DNA from: Sediminispirochaeta smaragdinae DSM 11293
Lineage (GTDB): Bacteria; Spirochaetota; Spirochaetia; DSM-16054; Sediminispirochaetaceae
Reading direction: 5' to 3'
NCBI RefSeq assembly: GCF_000143985.1
Contig: NC_014364.1
Coordinates: forward strand, 62,001 to 126,000
DNA length: 64,000 nt
Shown one piece after another: positions 1 through 8,740 of this stretch. The notes under the pieces were generated by a model. The model saw only the letters and a list, made by a program, of their open reading frames with translations. It did no database searches and was not told the origin of the DNA. Numbering within the stretch: the stretch's first letter is position 1; each line of letters begins with the position of its first letter. Both the position numbers and the translations under genes were made by a program.

Positions 1-132
1 CTTATGGCTGCGGAAGCTATCGGGGAACGGCTTTCGCCCTCCTTTGGCTTTGATTGCGAGCATGCCGAAAGCTACTCGTGGATGAAAGAGTATTTCCAAA
101 AACAACAGGACCTCTATTATAAAATTTTCTAA
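1..132 (+). CDS. C-terminal end of a protein cut by the window edge
   Basis: An open frame of 43 codons runs from the first base to a TAA at 130-132. The tail is acidic and aromatic and ends in QQDLYYKIF. This resembles the final helix of FGGY-family sugar kinases, where the chain often ends in an aromatic Y..lY..l pattern, but the fragment is too short to assign. No start is visible. It reads in the same direction as the histidine kinase gene that follows 56 bases later. Confidence 0.55.
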   Translation, partial: LMAAEAIGERLSPSFGFDCEHAESYSWMKEYFQKQQDLYYKIF

Positions 133-188
133 ATCCGGGCAATTCTGAGCTGATACCGCTATAATGGAAGTCATGGAGTGGATATTTC

Positions 189-1106
189 ATGGCTGATAAC
201 ACCGTTGTCATTTTGTGGTTTTCTATTGTGTTTCAATTAATGGCGGCTGCCTATGCGCTATTTCTCATTCGAGTGACCGGATTACGATATTCCTGGATTT
301 GTATATCTCTCGCTTTGATTCTCATGAGCGTCCGACGAATCGTTTCGCTTTCGAGCGGGCTTTTAGGGGCCGCTACGATGGGGGAACCCCTATATGAAGC
401 AATTGGGCTTTTGCTATCAATGCTCGTTTTTGTGGGAATTGTGGGGATTCGTTCTATCCTTGTCGAGTGGAGAAAGAATCAGACTAAGGTGGAGGCGCTC
501 CTTCAGGAAAAAGAGATGATACTGAGAGAGGTGCACCATAGGATCAAAAATAATATGTCCACGATACTTAGCTTTCTTTCGCTTCAAGCCGAAACATTGG
601 GTTCGTCACCGGCAAGAACCTCAATCGAGGAGGCGGAAAATCGTGTTCGAAGCATGATGATTTTGTACGATAAACTGTACAGGGGCGAGAATGTCGATGC
701 TTGTCCTATTGATCAATATCTTCCCTTGCTAATCGATCAGATTCTTGCGACCTTTCCCAATAGTGATTCGGTCGAGGTTGAGAAGAGTATCGGAAATTTT
801 GAGCTGGATGCAAAACGTCTTTCCTTGGTTGGAATTATCGTCAACGAACTTTTGACAAACAGCATGAAATACGCTTTTTCCGATGCGACACGTGGACATA
901 TTCGTGTGCATGCAGAGCTGGAATCCGGACAGGTCTTGATTCGCTTTGAAGACAACGGAACAGGAATCCCTGCTCATGTCGATTTTGAAGGTACCTCGGA
1001 TTTAGGCCTTCGAATGATTAAAGCGCTTACCACTCAGCTTGACGGTACCGTTCAACTGGAACGGGAAGAGGGAACCTGCATTTCAATATCCTTCCCGTTT
1101 CAATAG
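189..1106 (+). CDS. Membrane sensor histidine kinase, HisKA_2 family
   Basis: A 305-residue inner-membrane kinase. Three hydrophobic segments (about residues 6-28, 34-52 and 68-92) form a small membrane sensor with no extracellular domain. A short linker leads to a HisKA_2 dimerisation domain with the phosphoacceptor motif EVHHRIKNN (His117 likely modified). The ATPase domain shows an N box (NELLTNSMKYAF), a G1 box (EDNGTGIP) and a GLRMIKAL G2 region. HisKA_2 kinases often signal to two-component or light/stress regulators, but no response regulator lies alongside, so the partner is unknown. The ATG is preceded by GGAG at 174-177, and a TATAAT at 160-165 may be its -10 box, with no good -35 box. 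Confidence 0.9.
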   Translation: MADNTVVILWFSIVFQLMAAAYALFLIRVTGLRYSWICISLALILMSVRRIVSLSSGLLGAATMGEPLYEAIGLLLSMLVFVGIVGIRSILVEWRKNQTKVEALLQEKEMILREVHHRIKNNMSTILSFLSLQAETLGSSPARTSIEEAENRVRSMMILYDKLYRGENVDACPIDQYLPLLIDQILATFPNSDSVEVEKSIGNFELDAKRLSLVGIIVNELLTNSMKYAFSDATRGHIRVHAELESGQVLIRFEDNGTGIPAHVDFEGTSDLGLRMIKALTTQLDGTVQLEREEGTCISISFPFQ

Positions 1107-1112
1107 ATCTTC

Positions 1113-2912
1113 TCAAATGGAAAAACGTTTCAGGTTATCTTCGATCCTATCTACGGCCTCGACAGATTCTGAAAAGAGTTCCTGTAATGTGACCATCGAA
1201 CCGGTAACCTCTTGAACACCCGCGCTAATCTCCCTGATTCCCAGAAGGATCTCACTGCTTACTCCCTGTAGGCCATCCATCGATTCTGCAATTTCACCTG
1301 CACCGTTATTGATTTCCGAAGAGGCTGACTTGATGGATTCTGTTATTTCCGTAAGCTCATTTATTGCGATATTGATTTCATCCGCCCCGGTATTGATTTC
1401 TCCCATGGTGGAGGAGACTTCCTGAAAGGAATTGGCTAGATTGGTAACTCCCAAACGGAGCCGGGCAAAGGAGGTCTTGTTTTCCTGCGCCGATTCCTGG
1501 GCCTCTTGTATGATCGCATTTACTTTGCCTAATGTTTCGGCAATTTGCTTGGAATTGGACGATGTTTCTTCTGCAAGTTTTCTGATCTCATCGGCCACAA
1601 CGGAAAATCCCTTTCCCGCTTCTCCCGCATGAGCAGCCTCAATGGCAGCATTCATGGCTAGAAGATTGGTCTGCGTTGAAATATTATTGATGACACCGAT
1701 TACTTCAAGCATTTGTGTTGAGAGGGCGGCAACATTATCAATGACCATGCCAGTTGATTCGATGTTGCTGTCGGTTTGTTCAATAACGGAGATCAGTTCG
1801 GGAATTTCCTGTTGCCGATTTTGTGATATTCGGGCAACATTTGCTATGGATGCTGCCATCTCCTCAACGGCGGCCGACGATTGGATGACGGCACCGGCCT
1901 GTTGCTCGACCTGGTTGGTCATATCTTGAATATTGGTTCTAATCTGTTCGACGGCGCTACTCGATTCTGAAACCAGTCCGGTTTGCCGTTCTATATGGTG
2001 TCCGATTGATTCGGTGTTGGCACGTATTTCCGTAACCGATGCCGATACTTCGTCGGTGGAGGTCCTGAGCGTGGTGTTTACCGCGGAACTTGCATCTGCG
2101 GATTCCTTAACGCTGACGATGAGAGATCTGACGGTTGCGAATCCCTCATTGAAATGACGTATCAGTTGACCGAACTCATCCTTTCGGTGGAACTCGGTTT
2201 CCAAAGTGAAGGAACCGATGGAAAGATTCTGGGCATACTGCATGACCTGTAGGAGCCCCACGTGAATGGTTCTAATCGATAGGAATGCGACTAACGCGCT
2301 TATCAATATGATGGCGGCCATTAATAGAAGAGTGAGACGATTAACAAAGCCATTATTGGCCTCGATTGCGACAACGGCTTGATTTAGACCCGCCGTATGG
2401 CTGTCCACCAGATCCCGCATGGTGCGGGAAAGACGTTCGGCCACCGGGTCAAATTCGCCCATCATCGGATTTCCTTTGGAGGGCCCCCCATTGATGTAGG
2501 CCTCCGCCATTGCTTTGCCTGTATCGTAAAACGCATCAAGGTCTTGTTTAAAGGTGCGGAGGGTATCGACTGCGGTGTTTTCTTCTTTTGATGCATAGAC
2601 TTGGATAAACGTATCGACCCTCTCCTGTGCATCATTATAGTAGGATTCCGCTTCGTTAAAGCCGTCATCATAACCAGGAGCGGCCCTTGTTGCCGATATA
2701 TCTGTAAGCCATTGTTGAATTTGTATTACGTCTTTCTCAATCGTCAGGAAGCTGAGTGTTTCAGGGAGAAGTTCATTTTTTAAATCATGGATTTTCTGAC
2801 TGTTCATCTGATTACCGCGAAACGTAATGATTTCTATGCTGGCAAACATGAGAATAAGAAGTAAAAAACTTCCAAGCAATTTCCATTTTATCGACTGGAT
2901 CGAACTATTCAT
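1113..2912 (-). CDS. Methyl-accepting chemotaxis protein
   Basis: A 599-residue transmembrane chemoreceptor. TM1 lies at about residues 10-30, followed by a periplasmic helical region of about 160 residues resembling a four-helix-bundle sensor, TM2 at about 190-213, a HAMP linker, and a long cytoplasmic coiled coil. The signalling tip is intact: INNISTQTNLLAMNAA followed by IEAAHAGEAGKGF and VVADEIRKLAEETS. There is no C-terminal pentapeptide for CheR tethering. The ligand cannot be told from sequence. The gene converges on the histidine kinase with only 6 bases between the stops, and no che genes are in the window. The start has TAGGAG upstream. Confidence 0.95.
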   Translation of the reverse strand: MNSSIQSIKWKLLGSFLLLILMFASIEIITFRGNQMNSQKIHDLKNELLPETLSFLTIEKDVIQIQQWLTDISATRAAPGYDDGFNEAESYYNDAQERVDTFIQVYASKEENTAVDTLRTFKQDLDAFYDTGKAMAEAYINGGPSKGNPMMGEFDPVAERLSRTMRDLVDSHTAGLNQAVVAIEANNGFVNRLTLLLMAAIILISALVAFLSIRTIHVGLLQVMQYAQNLSIGSFTLETEFHRKDEFGQLIRHFNEGFATVRSLIVSVKESADASSAVNTTLRTSTDEVSASVTEIRANTESIGHHIERQTGLVSESSSAVEQIRTNIQDMTNQVEQQAGAVIQSSAAVEEMAASIANVARISQNRQQEIPELISVIEQTDSNIESTGMVIDNVAALSTQMLEVIGVINNISTQTNLLAMNAAIEAAHAGEAGKGFSVVADEIRKLAEETSSNSKQIAETLGKVNAIIQEAQESAQENKTSFARLRLGVTNLANSFQEVSSTMGEINTGADEINIAINELTEITESIKSASSEINNGAGEIAESMDGLQGVSSEILLGIREISAGVQEVTGSMVTLQELFSESVEAVDRIEDNLKRFSI

Positions 2913-2999
2913 GGCATCTCCTATTACAATTATCTTATTGGAAAGAGTGGCGATTTTCCATGAAAACTTTTATCTTATCATATAGTTAAGGAGTATTTT

Positions 3000-4766
3000 T
3001 TGAAATACCTAAGAAAGACCAGAATTGTGGCGACGATAGGTCCTGCCTGTGATGATCTTGCGATACAGAAGGAACTTCTCAAAGCGGGGGTAAATGTTGC
3101 CAGGTTCAATTTTTCTCATGGTAATCACGAGGAGCAAGCCAAACGGATAGCATCGATGAGGCGTGCTTCGGAGGAGACTTCTGTTCCCGTTGCCCTGATG
3201 ATGGATACGAAGGGACCGGAAATCCGGACTGGGAATGTCAAGGGCGAAGCTGAGCTTGCCTTACACAGCGGCTTTGAAATCGTATTGACCTCCCGTCACG
3301 TTGAGGGGACCAGAGAAGAGCTGTCGGTGAGTTATCAGAATCTACCCTCCGAGGTCGAGGCTGGGGATCATATTTTTATTGCAGATGGGGTTATCGATTT
3401 GGAAGTCCTTGCGGTCTCAGGTCCTGATATTCGTTGTTTGATTCGTAACGGCGGAATGCTTGGCAGCAAGAAAAACGTGAATGTTCCTGGCGTAAAGGTT
3501 GGTTTGCCGGCTATCACGGAGAAAGACCGTGAGGACATTCGTTTTGCGGTCGAGCATCAGATGGACTACATTGCAGCCAGTTTTATCAGAAGGCCTGAAG
3601 ATGTTGAAGAAATTCGTGAGATTCTCAAACAATACCATTCTTCTATCCGTATCATTGCAAAGATAGAGAACCAGGAAGGCCTTGATAATATTGACGACAT
3701 CATTCGGATTTCCGACGGAGTGATGGTTGCAAGAGGGGATCTTGGGGTACAGCTTTCAACGGAACAAATTCCTCTGGCCCAGAAACGGATCATTGGAAAG
3801 TGCATGAGGCAAGGGAAGCCCGTTATTACCGCCACCCAGATGCTTGATTCTATGATTCACAATCCGAGCCCTACCAGGGCAGAATTAACCGATGTTGCAA
3901 ACGCTATTTTTGACGGAACCGATGCTGTCATGCTTTCTGGCGAGACAGCAGGCGGTGCGTTTCCTGTACGGTCGGTTGAAACCATGGGACGCATTGCCGA
4001 GGCTGTCGAAACGAGTGAGGAGTATCGACGGCGGTGCACCCAATGGTTTGAAACCGTACAACGTCCGAAAGATATAGGTCATACCATTGCACGGGCCGCT
4101 TATGTTGTTGCATCCGATATTGATGCTTCCGCAATTGTCGCTCCGACGCTTCGGGGAAATACTCCTCGAATTCTGAGCAACTATCGACCGAACCAGCTCA
4201 TTATTGCCGTCACCACCTCTGAGGAAAGCTATCGTCAGCTTCTTCTTCATTGGGGAATTTTTCCGATTTTATCTGCTCCGGTGAAAGATTCCGACATGAT
4301 GATCCAGAATGCCTTGAGGCTTGCACGTGAGCATGGGTATGTGGCCCCTCCTGATCGTGTGGTTACCACGGCGGGGATTCCTCTTAACTCTCCTCAACCC
4401 CTCAATACGATCAAGATCCATTTTCTTGGGACGATCCTAAATAGAGGTCATGCCGGTATGGGGGATCGCTGTTCCGGGGCTCTTGTTAAGGCTGAAAATT
4501 TTGAACTTGCCCAGCATCGTCTTCGCTGGGATGGAACCGAGATTTTGTTGACCGGCTCCATAGGGAAAGAGCTTTTCCCTCGCCTTTCCTCTTTGCGAGG
4601 AATTGTTATAGAGGGGGAGCTTTCCCTATCTCCCGAGGAGGTTCGCAAGATCGCTTCTAAGATTGTAATCATAGCCGATGTCCCTAACGCCATGGACAAT
4701 TTTGAGGATGGGCAGCTGGTGACTCTTGATGGCAAAGAGAAGATCATTTACGAAGGCTTTATGTGA
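3000..4766 (+). CDS. pyk: Pyruvate kinase with an extra C-terminal domain
   Basis: A 588-residue glycolytic enzyme converting phosphoenolpyruvate and ADP to pyruvate and ATP. The TIM-barrel core is complete: MDTKGPEIRTG, IAKIENQEGL, and the signature stretch from TATQMLDSMI to MLSGETAGGAFP. The core and regulatory C domain end near residue 470. A further domain of about 110 residues follows, like the extra C-terminal sequence of Bacillus-type pyruvate kinases, which is related to the mobile domain of PEP-utilising enzymes. Its closing part (VPNAMDNFEDGQLVTLDG) aligns well, but the TSHAA phosphohistidine loop of that family is replaced by ELSLSPEE, with no histidine. The start is TTG with AAGGAG at 2988-2993. 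It is probably monocistronic. Confidence 0.95.
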   Translation: MKYLRKTRIVATIGPACDDLAIQKELLKAGVNVARFNFSHGNHEEQAKRIASMRRASEETSVPVALMMDTKGPEIRTGNVKGEAELALHSGFEIVLTSRHVEGTREELSVSYQNLPSEVEAGDHIFIADGVIDLEVLAVSGPDIRCLIRNGGMLGSKKNVNVPGVKVGLPAITEKDREDIRFAVEHQMDYIAASFIRRPEDVEEIREILKQYHSSIRIIAKIENQEGLDNIDDIIRISDGVMVARGDLGVQLSTEQIPLAQKRIIGKCMRQGKPVITATQMLDSMIHNPSPTRAELTDVANAIFDGTDAVMLSGETAGGAFPVRSVETMGRIAEAVETSEEYRRRCTQWFETVQRPKDIGHTIARAAYVVASDIDASAIVAPTLRGNTPRILSNYRPNQLIIAVTTSEESYRQLLLHWGIFPILSAPVKDSDMMIQNALRLAREHGYVAPPDRVVTTAGIPLNSPQPLNTIKIHFLGTILNRGHAGMGDRCSGALVKAENFELAQHRLRWDGTEILLTGSIGKELFPRLSSLRGIVIEGELSLSPEEVRKIASKIVIIADVPNAMDNFEDGQLVTLDGKEKIIYEGFM

Positions 4767-4840
4767 CGGCACAGTAAAAAATTGAGTCCTGTTTATCACC
4801 AATATTCGTAACAGTAGAATTTTCTTTCCCCTTTTCCTTG

Positions 4841-4869
4841 TTGACAGCCTCGGTGACAAGGATTATTAT
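4841..4869 (+). promoter_or_regulatory. Sigma-70 type promoter of the suf operon
   Basis: TTGACA at 4841-4846 is followed by a 17-base spacer and TATTAT at 4864-4869. This is the only good promoter ahead of the six suf genes, 44 bases before the first start codon. Confidence 0.75.
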
Positions 4870-4874
4870 AAATT

Positions 4875-4891
4875 CATACTTATTTAGTATG
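4875..4891. promoter_or_regulatory. Candidate operator dyad at the suf transcription start
   Basis: The inverted repeat CATACT-N5-AGTATG overlaps the expected transcription start, 6 bases past the -10 box. Its position fits a repressor site. Suf operons are often controlled by Fe-S sensing Rrf2-type proteins, but no such regulator gene lies nearby, so the binding protein is unknown. Confidence 0.5.
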
Positions 4892-4912
4892 TTTTATGCG
4901 TGGAGGGATACC

Positions 4913-5215
4913 ATGATAAACACCGAAACGGTGTTGAAGGCGCTTGAAGACGTAGTTGATCCTGAACTGGGCTACTCTGTTGTGGAACTCGGCTTGATAT
5001 ATCGTGTCAAAGTCGAAGGAAAGCGAGTGGAGATCGATTTTACCCTTACATCTTTCGGTTGTCCTTTGGCCGATCTTCTTACCGCCGATATCGAAGCGGC
5101 TGTTCGGTCCTTACATCCTGCTGCAGAGCCCGTTACGACTCTGGTGTGGGACCCTCCGTGGGGACCTGAACGGATGAACGAAGAGGCCCGGTTGGACCTT
5201 GGTTATCCCGTATAG
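4913..5215 (+). CDS. sufT: SufT-like Fe-S assembly protein (MIP18/DUF59 family)
   Basis: A 100-residue single-domain protein of the MIP18/DUF59 (PaaD-like) family. It has the typical start (ALEDVVDPELGYSVVELGLIY) and a conserved cysteine in the loop SFGCPLAD. Family members such as SufT help mature Fe-S proteins in the cytosol. It is the first gene of the suf operon, 18 bases before sufC, which supports that role. I chose the ATG at 4913 because GGAGGG lies at 4902-4907. An earlier in-frame start at 4838 would lie upstream of the promoter and is unlikely. The name sufT is by family and position rather than by close similarity. Confidence 0.85.
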   Translation: MINTETVLKALEDVVDPELGYSVVELGLIYRVKVEGKRVEIDFTLTSFGCPLADLLTADIEAAVRSLHPAAEPVTTLVWDPPWGPERMNEEARLDLGYPV

Positions 5216-5233
5216 GCAAGAGGAGGAGAAGGT

Positions 5234-6040
5234 ATGTCTGTTTTAACAATAAAGGGGCTTCGCGCCAGTATAGATGGAAAGCCCATTCTCAATGGGGTTG
5301 ATCTGATCCTCAAAAGCGGTGAGGTTCATGCCCTCATGGGGCCCAACGGTTCGGGTAAGTCGACTCTGGCGAATGTCATCATGGGAAATCCCCGCTACGA
5401 GGTGACCGGAGGTACGATTGATCTGGATGGTACCGATATTCTGGCGCTCCCTGTACATGAACGAGCACGTTTAGGATTATTTCTTGCCTTTCAATATCCC
5501 GTGGAGATCCCTGGCCTCAGCATGGCTAAATTTCTGCGGCGTGCTGCAGAAACACGTCTTTCCCAAGGCCAAAACCTTCGTGTTTCCTCCTTTTTAAAGG
5601 GAGTTCGTGCTGACATGGATCGCCTCTCTTTTGATAAGGCTTTTTTGAACCGTTCCCTCAATGATGGATTTTCCGGTGGAGAAAAAAAACGAGCGGAGAT
5701 CCTCCAGCTGCTTACGCTGAAGCCAAAACTGGCTATCTTCGACGAAACCGATTCTGGTTTGGATATCGATGCCATTAAAAGCGTTGCTGCAGGCATCGAC
5801 CATATGCGGGGACCTGATTTTGGTGCCCTGATTATCACCCATTACCGACGTATCCTGGATTATCTGGCACCGGAGTTCGTTCATGTCCTGTTCCAGGGAC
5901 GTGTGGTCCTCAGCGGAGGGAATGAGATTGTTCGCGAGCTCGAGGAACGGGGCTATGACTGGGTTAAGGAAGGTTACGGTGAGGCGGGCGGCACACCGCT
6001 TGTCCCGGAGACGAAAGCGTCTCAGGCTGCCCATGTCTGA
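5234..6040 (+). CDS. sufC: Fe-S assembly ATPase SufC
   Basis: A 268-residue cytosolic ABC-type ATPase of the SufBCD scaffold. It shows Walker A (GPNGSGKST), the SufC-type signature ([14 protein letters not shown]) and Walker B ([14 protein letters not shown]). SufC normally has DEIDSGLDID here, so Glu-Thr replaces Glu-Ile. The GKKKR-like EKKRAE segment and the lack of membrane helices separate it from transporter ATPases. It is preceded by a strong ribosome site (AGAGGAGGAGAA). The stop overlaps the start of sufB by 8 bases. Confidence 0.97.
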   Translation: MSVLTIKGLRASIDGKPILNGVDLILKSGEVHALMGPNGSGKSTLANVIMGNPRYEVTGGTIDLDGTDILALPVHERARLGLFLAFQYPVEIPGLSMAKFLRRAAETRLSQGQNLRVSSFLKGVRADMDRLSFDKAFLNRSLNDGFSGGEKKRAEILQLLTLKPKLAIFDETDSGLDIDAIKSVAAGIDHMRGPDFGALIITHYRRILDYLAPEFVHVLFQGRVVLSGGNEIVRELEERGYDWVKEGYGEAGGTPLVPETKASQAAHV

Positions 6041-7451
6041 AACGAACACCATGGAAGCGGTAGCGGGCATAGGTGATGATGCCTACAAATTAGGCTTTCA
6101 TTATCCTGAGCACTCCATCATCAAGACAAAAAAAGGGCTTTCCGAGGAGGTGGTACGAGAGATTTCGGCTGCTAAAGGGGAGGCTGCCTGGATGCTCGAA
6201 TTTCGACTTGCTGCTTTGGAAACTTTTCGCAAGATGCCCATGCCCGGCTGGGGTTCAGACCTCTCGGGAATAGATTTCGACGATTACTACTATTATGCCA
6301 AACCAGTGAATGAGCAAAGCGGCTCTTGGGAAGAGCTCCCCCAGGATATCCGTGACACCTACGAACGATTGGGAATCCCGGAGGCGGAGCGCCGATTTTT
6401 AGGCGGGGTGGGCGCCCAGTATGATTCCGAGATGGTGTATCACAAGATCCGGAAAGATTTTGAATCAAAGGGCATTCTTTTTATGGATACCGAAACAGGA
6501 GAGCGCGAACACGAAGAGCTTTTTCGTAAGTATTTTGCCTCCGTTGTCCCTTCGACTGACAATAAATTTGCGGCCCTCAACGCTGCCGTCTGGTCCGGCG
6601 GTTCCTTTGTCTATGTGCCCAAAGGGGTAAAGGTTGATATCCCCCTTCAGGCTTACTTCCGTATCAATACCAAAAGCCTGGCGCAGTTCGAACGTACTCT
6701 GATCGTGGTGGATGAGGGGGCCTTCGTTCACTATATCGAGGGCTGTACCGCACCTATATATGCAAAGGACTCCCTCCATACCGGGGTGGTTGAGATCGTC
6801 GCCCTCCCCGGGGCAAGGGTGCGATATTCGACCATACAAAACTGGTCGACCAATGTATACAACTTGGTTACCCAGCGTGCTAAGGCTCATGCGGGAGCCT
6901 CCGTCGAATGGGTAGATGGTAACATCGGTTCGAAAAGCACCATGAAGTACCCCTGCGTTGTCCTTGCGGGAGAAGGGGCCCACGGAGAGGTCCTTTCGAT
7001 TGCCTTTGCCGGCCGGGGCCAGGAACAGGATGCCGGCGGCAAGATGATTCACCTGGCGAATAACACCTCCAGCGTCATCACTTCCAAGTCCATCAGTAAG
7101 GATGGCGGAATCTCCAGTTATCGTGGACTTGTAAAGGTTGCCCCGCATCTGCGTGGTGTGAAAAGTAAGGTTGAGTGTGATGCCCTCATCCTGGATGAAA
7201 AATCTACAAGCAATACCTATCCTACAATGGATATTCAGACTGACGATGTACGGATGGAGCATGAGGCAAAGGTGTCGAAAATATCAGAGGAAGAACTTTT
7301 CTACCTTCAGAGCCGGGGAATAGATGAGGAAGAGGCCGCTAAAATGATTGTAGCCGGCTTCATCGATCCTCTTGTTCGGGAGCTCCCCATGGAATATGCG
7401 GTAGAGCTTAATCGTCTCATCGATCTTGAGATGGAAGGAGCGGTAGGATAA
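6033..7451 (+). CDS. sufB: Fe-S scaffold protein SufB
   Basis: A 472-residue scaffold subunit on which clusters are built with SufC and SufD. Recognisable parts are the N-terminal [20 protein letters not shown] region, the beta-helix core with [15 protein letters not shown] and [11 protein letters not shown], and the C-terminal [17 protein letters not shown] motif shared with SufD. The conserved cysteine in VECDALIL is present. The open frame extends upstream to 5883 inside sufC, but family length and the N-terminus support the ATG at 6033. This start overlaps the end of sufC by 8 bases, which suggests translational coupling. A second ATG at 6051 is possible. Confidence 0.97.
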   Translation: MSETNTMEAVAGIGDDAYKLGFHYPEHSIIKTKKGLSEEVVREISAAKGEAAWMLEFRLAALETFRKMPMPGWGSDLSGIDFDDYYYYAKPVNEQSGSWEELPQDIRDTYERLGIPEAERRFLGGVGAQYDSEMVYHKIRKDFESKGILFMDTETGEREHEELFRKYFASVVPSTDNKFAALNAAVWSGGSFVYVPKGVKVDIPLQAYFRINTKSLAQFERTLIVVDEGAFVHYIEGCTAPIYAKDSLHTGVVEIVALPGARVRYSTIQNWSTNVYNLVTQRAKAHAGASVEWVDGNIGSKSTMKYPCVVLAGEGAHGEVLSIAFAGRGQEQDAGGKMIHLANNTSSVITSKSISKDGGISSYRGLVKVAPHLRGVKSKVECDALILDEKSTSNTYPTMDIQTDDVRMEHEAKVSKISEEELFYLQSRGIDEEEAAKMIVAGFIDPLVRELPMEYAVELNRLIDLEMEGAVG

Positions 7452-8740
7452 TGAACGAAAGGACGATGGAGGCTACCCGGCTTTCCTGGCTGAGCGAGCA
7501 CAAAAACAAAGCGGATGCTGCCTGGAAGCAGCTTCCCTGGCCGGGAAGAAAGAACCCCCAGTGGAAGAATAGCCCGGTCTCGCTTTTTGAGGCGGAAACC
7601 TTTACTGCAGAACAGGATTGGGAAGAGCATGCCTGGGATACCGCTGATACCTCTTCTGGCCCGCAGGTCACAGCGTCCGGTGCTATTGATGATGACCGCT
7701 ATGCTGCTGTCCTTCGTTTTGTGGACGGCAAACCCGACTTTGATAAGCAAACCATAGAAAGCCGGGGAATTGAACTCTCTTTTGGAGCGGCCCCCGAGTG
7801 GGGCGCCCGTTTTCTAGAAGCCGCTGATCTGTCGGACAAACTCCATGCCCGGCTCTTTGCCGAAGCGGCACCGGTAATGAGCCTTTCGATAGCACCTGGC
7901 GTGAATCTTGCAGGTCCAATCCTTTTGGATTGGGTGGATGGTCGGCCCGATTTCTATGCGGCTCCTCTTTTTTTTCTGAAGATAGGGGAGGCGGCACAGC
8001 TTCGCCTTACCCTGTGCTGGCGTACTCCCGACGGCCGAAAAACGCGTCTTTTTCTCTCTCCCGCTCTTTTTGTCGATCTTGAACGAAACGCCCGTCTGGA
8101 CCTTTTTGAGCTTGAGCACCTCAGTCACAGGGCTCGATTCCTTGACTATCCGGTTGCCATTTTGGAAGAGAAAGCGGAACTCCGCTGGAGCCGTGGCATC
8201 TTTGGGGTTGGCGTGTCAAAGAGTACAATTCTTGCCCGCCTGGAGGGGCGGGCCTCCCGTTTCGATTTTGCCGCGGCTTATGCATCTCCAGACAAGAGCC
8301 ATGTTGATATTTCAGTGACACAGCGTCATATTGCACCTTTTACCTGGTCCCGTTCTCGCCTGGATGCCGTGGCGGATGGAAGCGGCAAGGCTATTTCCCA
8401 CGGTCTCATTGAGGTGAAGGAGTCCGGTATCGGTACCGATGCCTATCTTTCTACAAAGACTCTGAGCCTTTCTCCACATGCCAAGGCAGTAAGTTTGCCG
8501 GAACTTGCGATCGATACGAATGATCTGACTGCCAGTCATGGTTCCACTGTCGGCACCATCAGTCCTGAGGAGCTTTTCTACCTGGCCAGTCGTGGGATCG
8601 AGATAGGTGAGGCAAAGGCCCTTATCGCCGAAGGTGTTCTCGGCCTTATCCTTGAAAGAACGCCTTCCGAGCTGACCGATACCCTGGAATCTCTTATAGA
8701 AGATGCTCTAGAGACCGAATCGGAGGTTGCTCGTGGCTAA
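7451..8740 (+). CDS. sufD: Fe-S scaffold protein SufD
   Basis: A 429-residue partner of SufB and SufC. The N-terminal part is variable (FRRLPWPGRKNPQW-like region). The beta-helix core includes VTQRHIAPFTWSRS and GLIEVKESGIGTDAYLSTKT, and the C-terminal motif ISPEELFYLASRGIEIGEAK is typical of the SufB/SufD family. Its start shares one base with the sufB stop (TAATG). Sequence near the N-terminus is less conserved than SufB, as is usual for SufD. It lies between sufB and sufS, so the identity is clear from context too. Confidence 0.93.
   Translation: MNERTMEATRLSWLSEHKNKADAAWKQLPWPGRKNPQWKNSPVSLFEAETFTAEQDWEEHAWDTADTSSGPQVTASGAIDDDRYAAVLRFVDGKPDFDKQTIESRGIELSFGAAPEWGARFLEAADLSDKLHARLFAEAAPVMSLSIAPGVNLAGPILLDWVDGRPDFYAAPLFFLKIGEAAQLRLTLCWRTPDGRKTRLFLSPALFVDLERNARLDLFELEHLSHRARFLDYPVAILEEKAELRWSRGIFGVGVSKSTILARLEGRASRFDFAAAYASPDKSHVDISVTQRHIAPFTWSRSRLDAVADGSGKAISHGLIEVKESGIGTDAYLSTKTLSLSPHAKAVSLPELAIDTNDLTASHGSTVGTISPEELFYLASRGIEIGEAKALIAEGVLGLILERTPSELTDTLESLIEDALETESEVARG

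Noticed and set aside
5883-6032. Upstream extension of sufB into sufC
   Set aside because: The extra 50 residues are arginine-rich frame-shifted sufC sequence, and SufB families start at the later ATG.
6465-7262. A 265-codon minus-strand frame inside sufB
   Set aside because: Shadow of sufB in the opposite frame; no independent signals.
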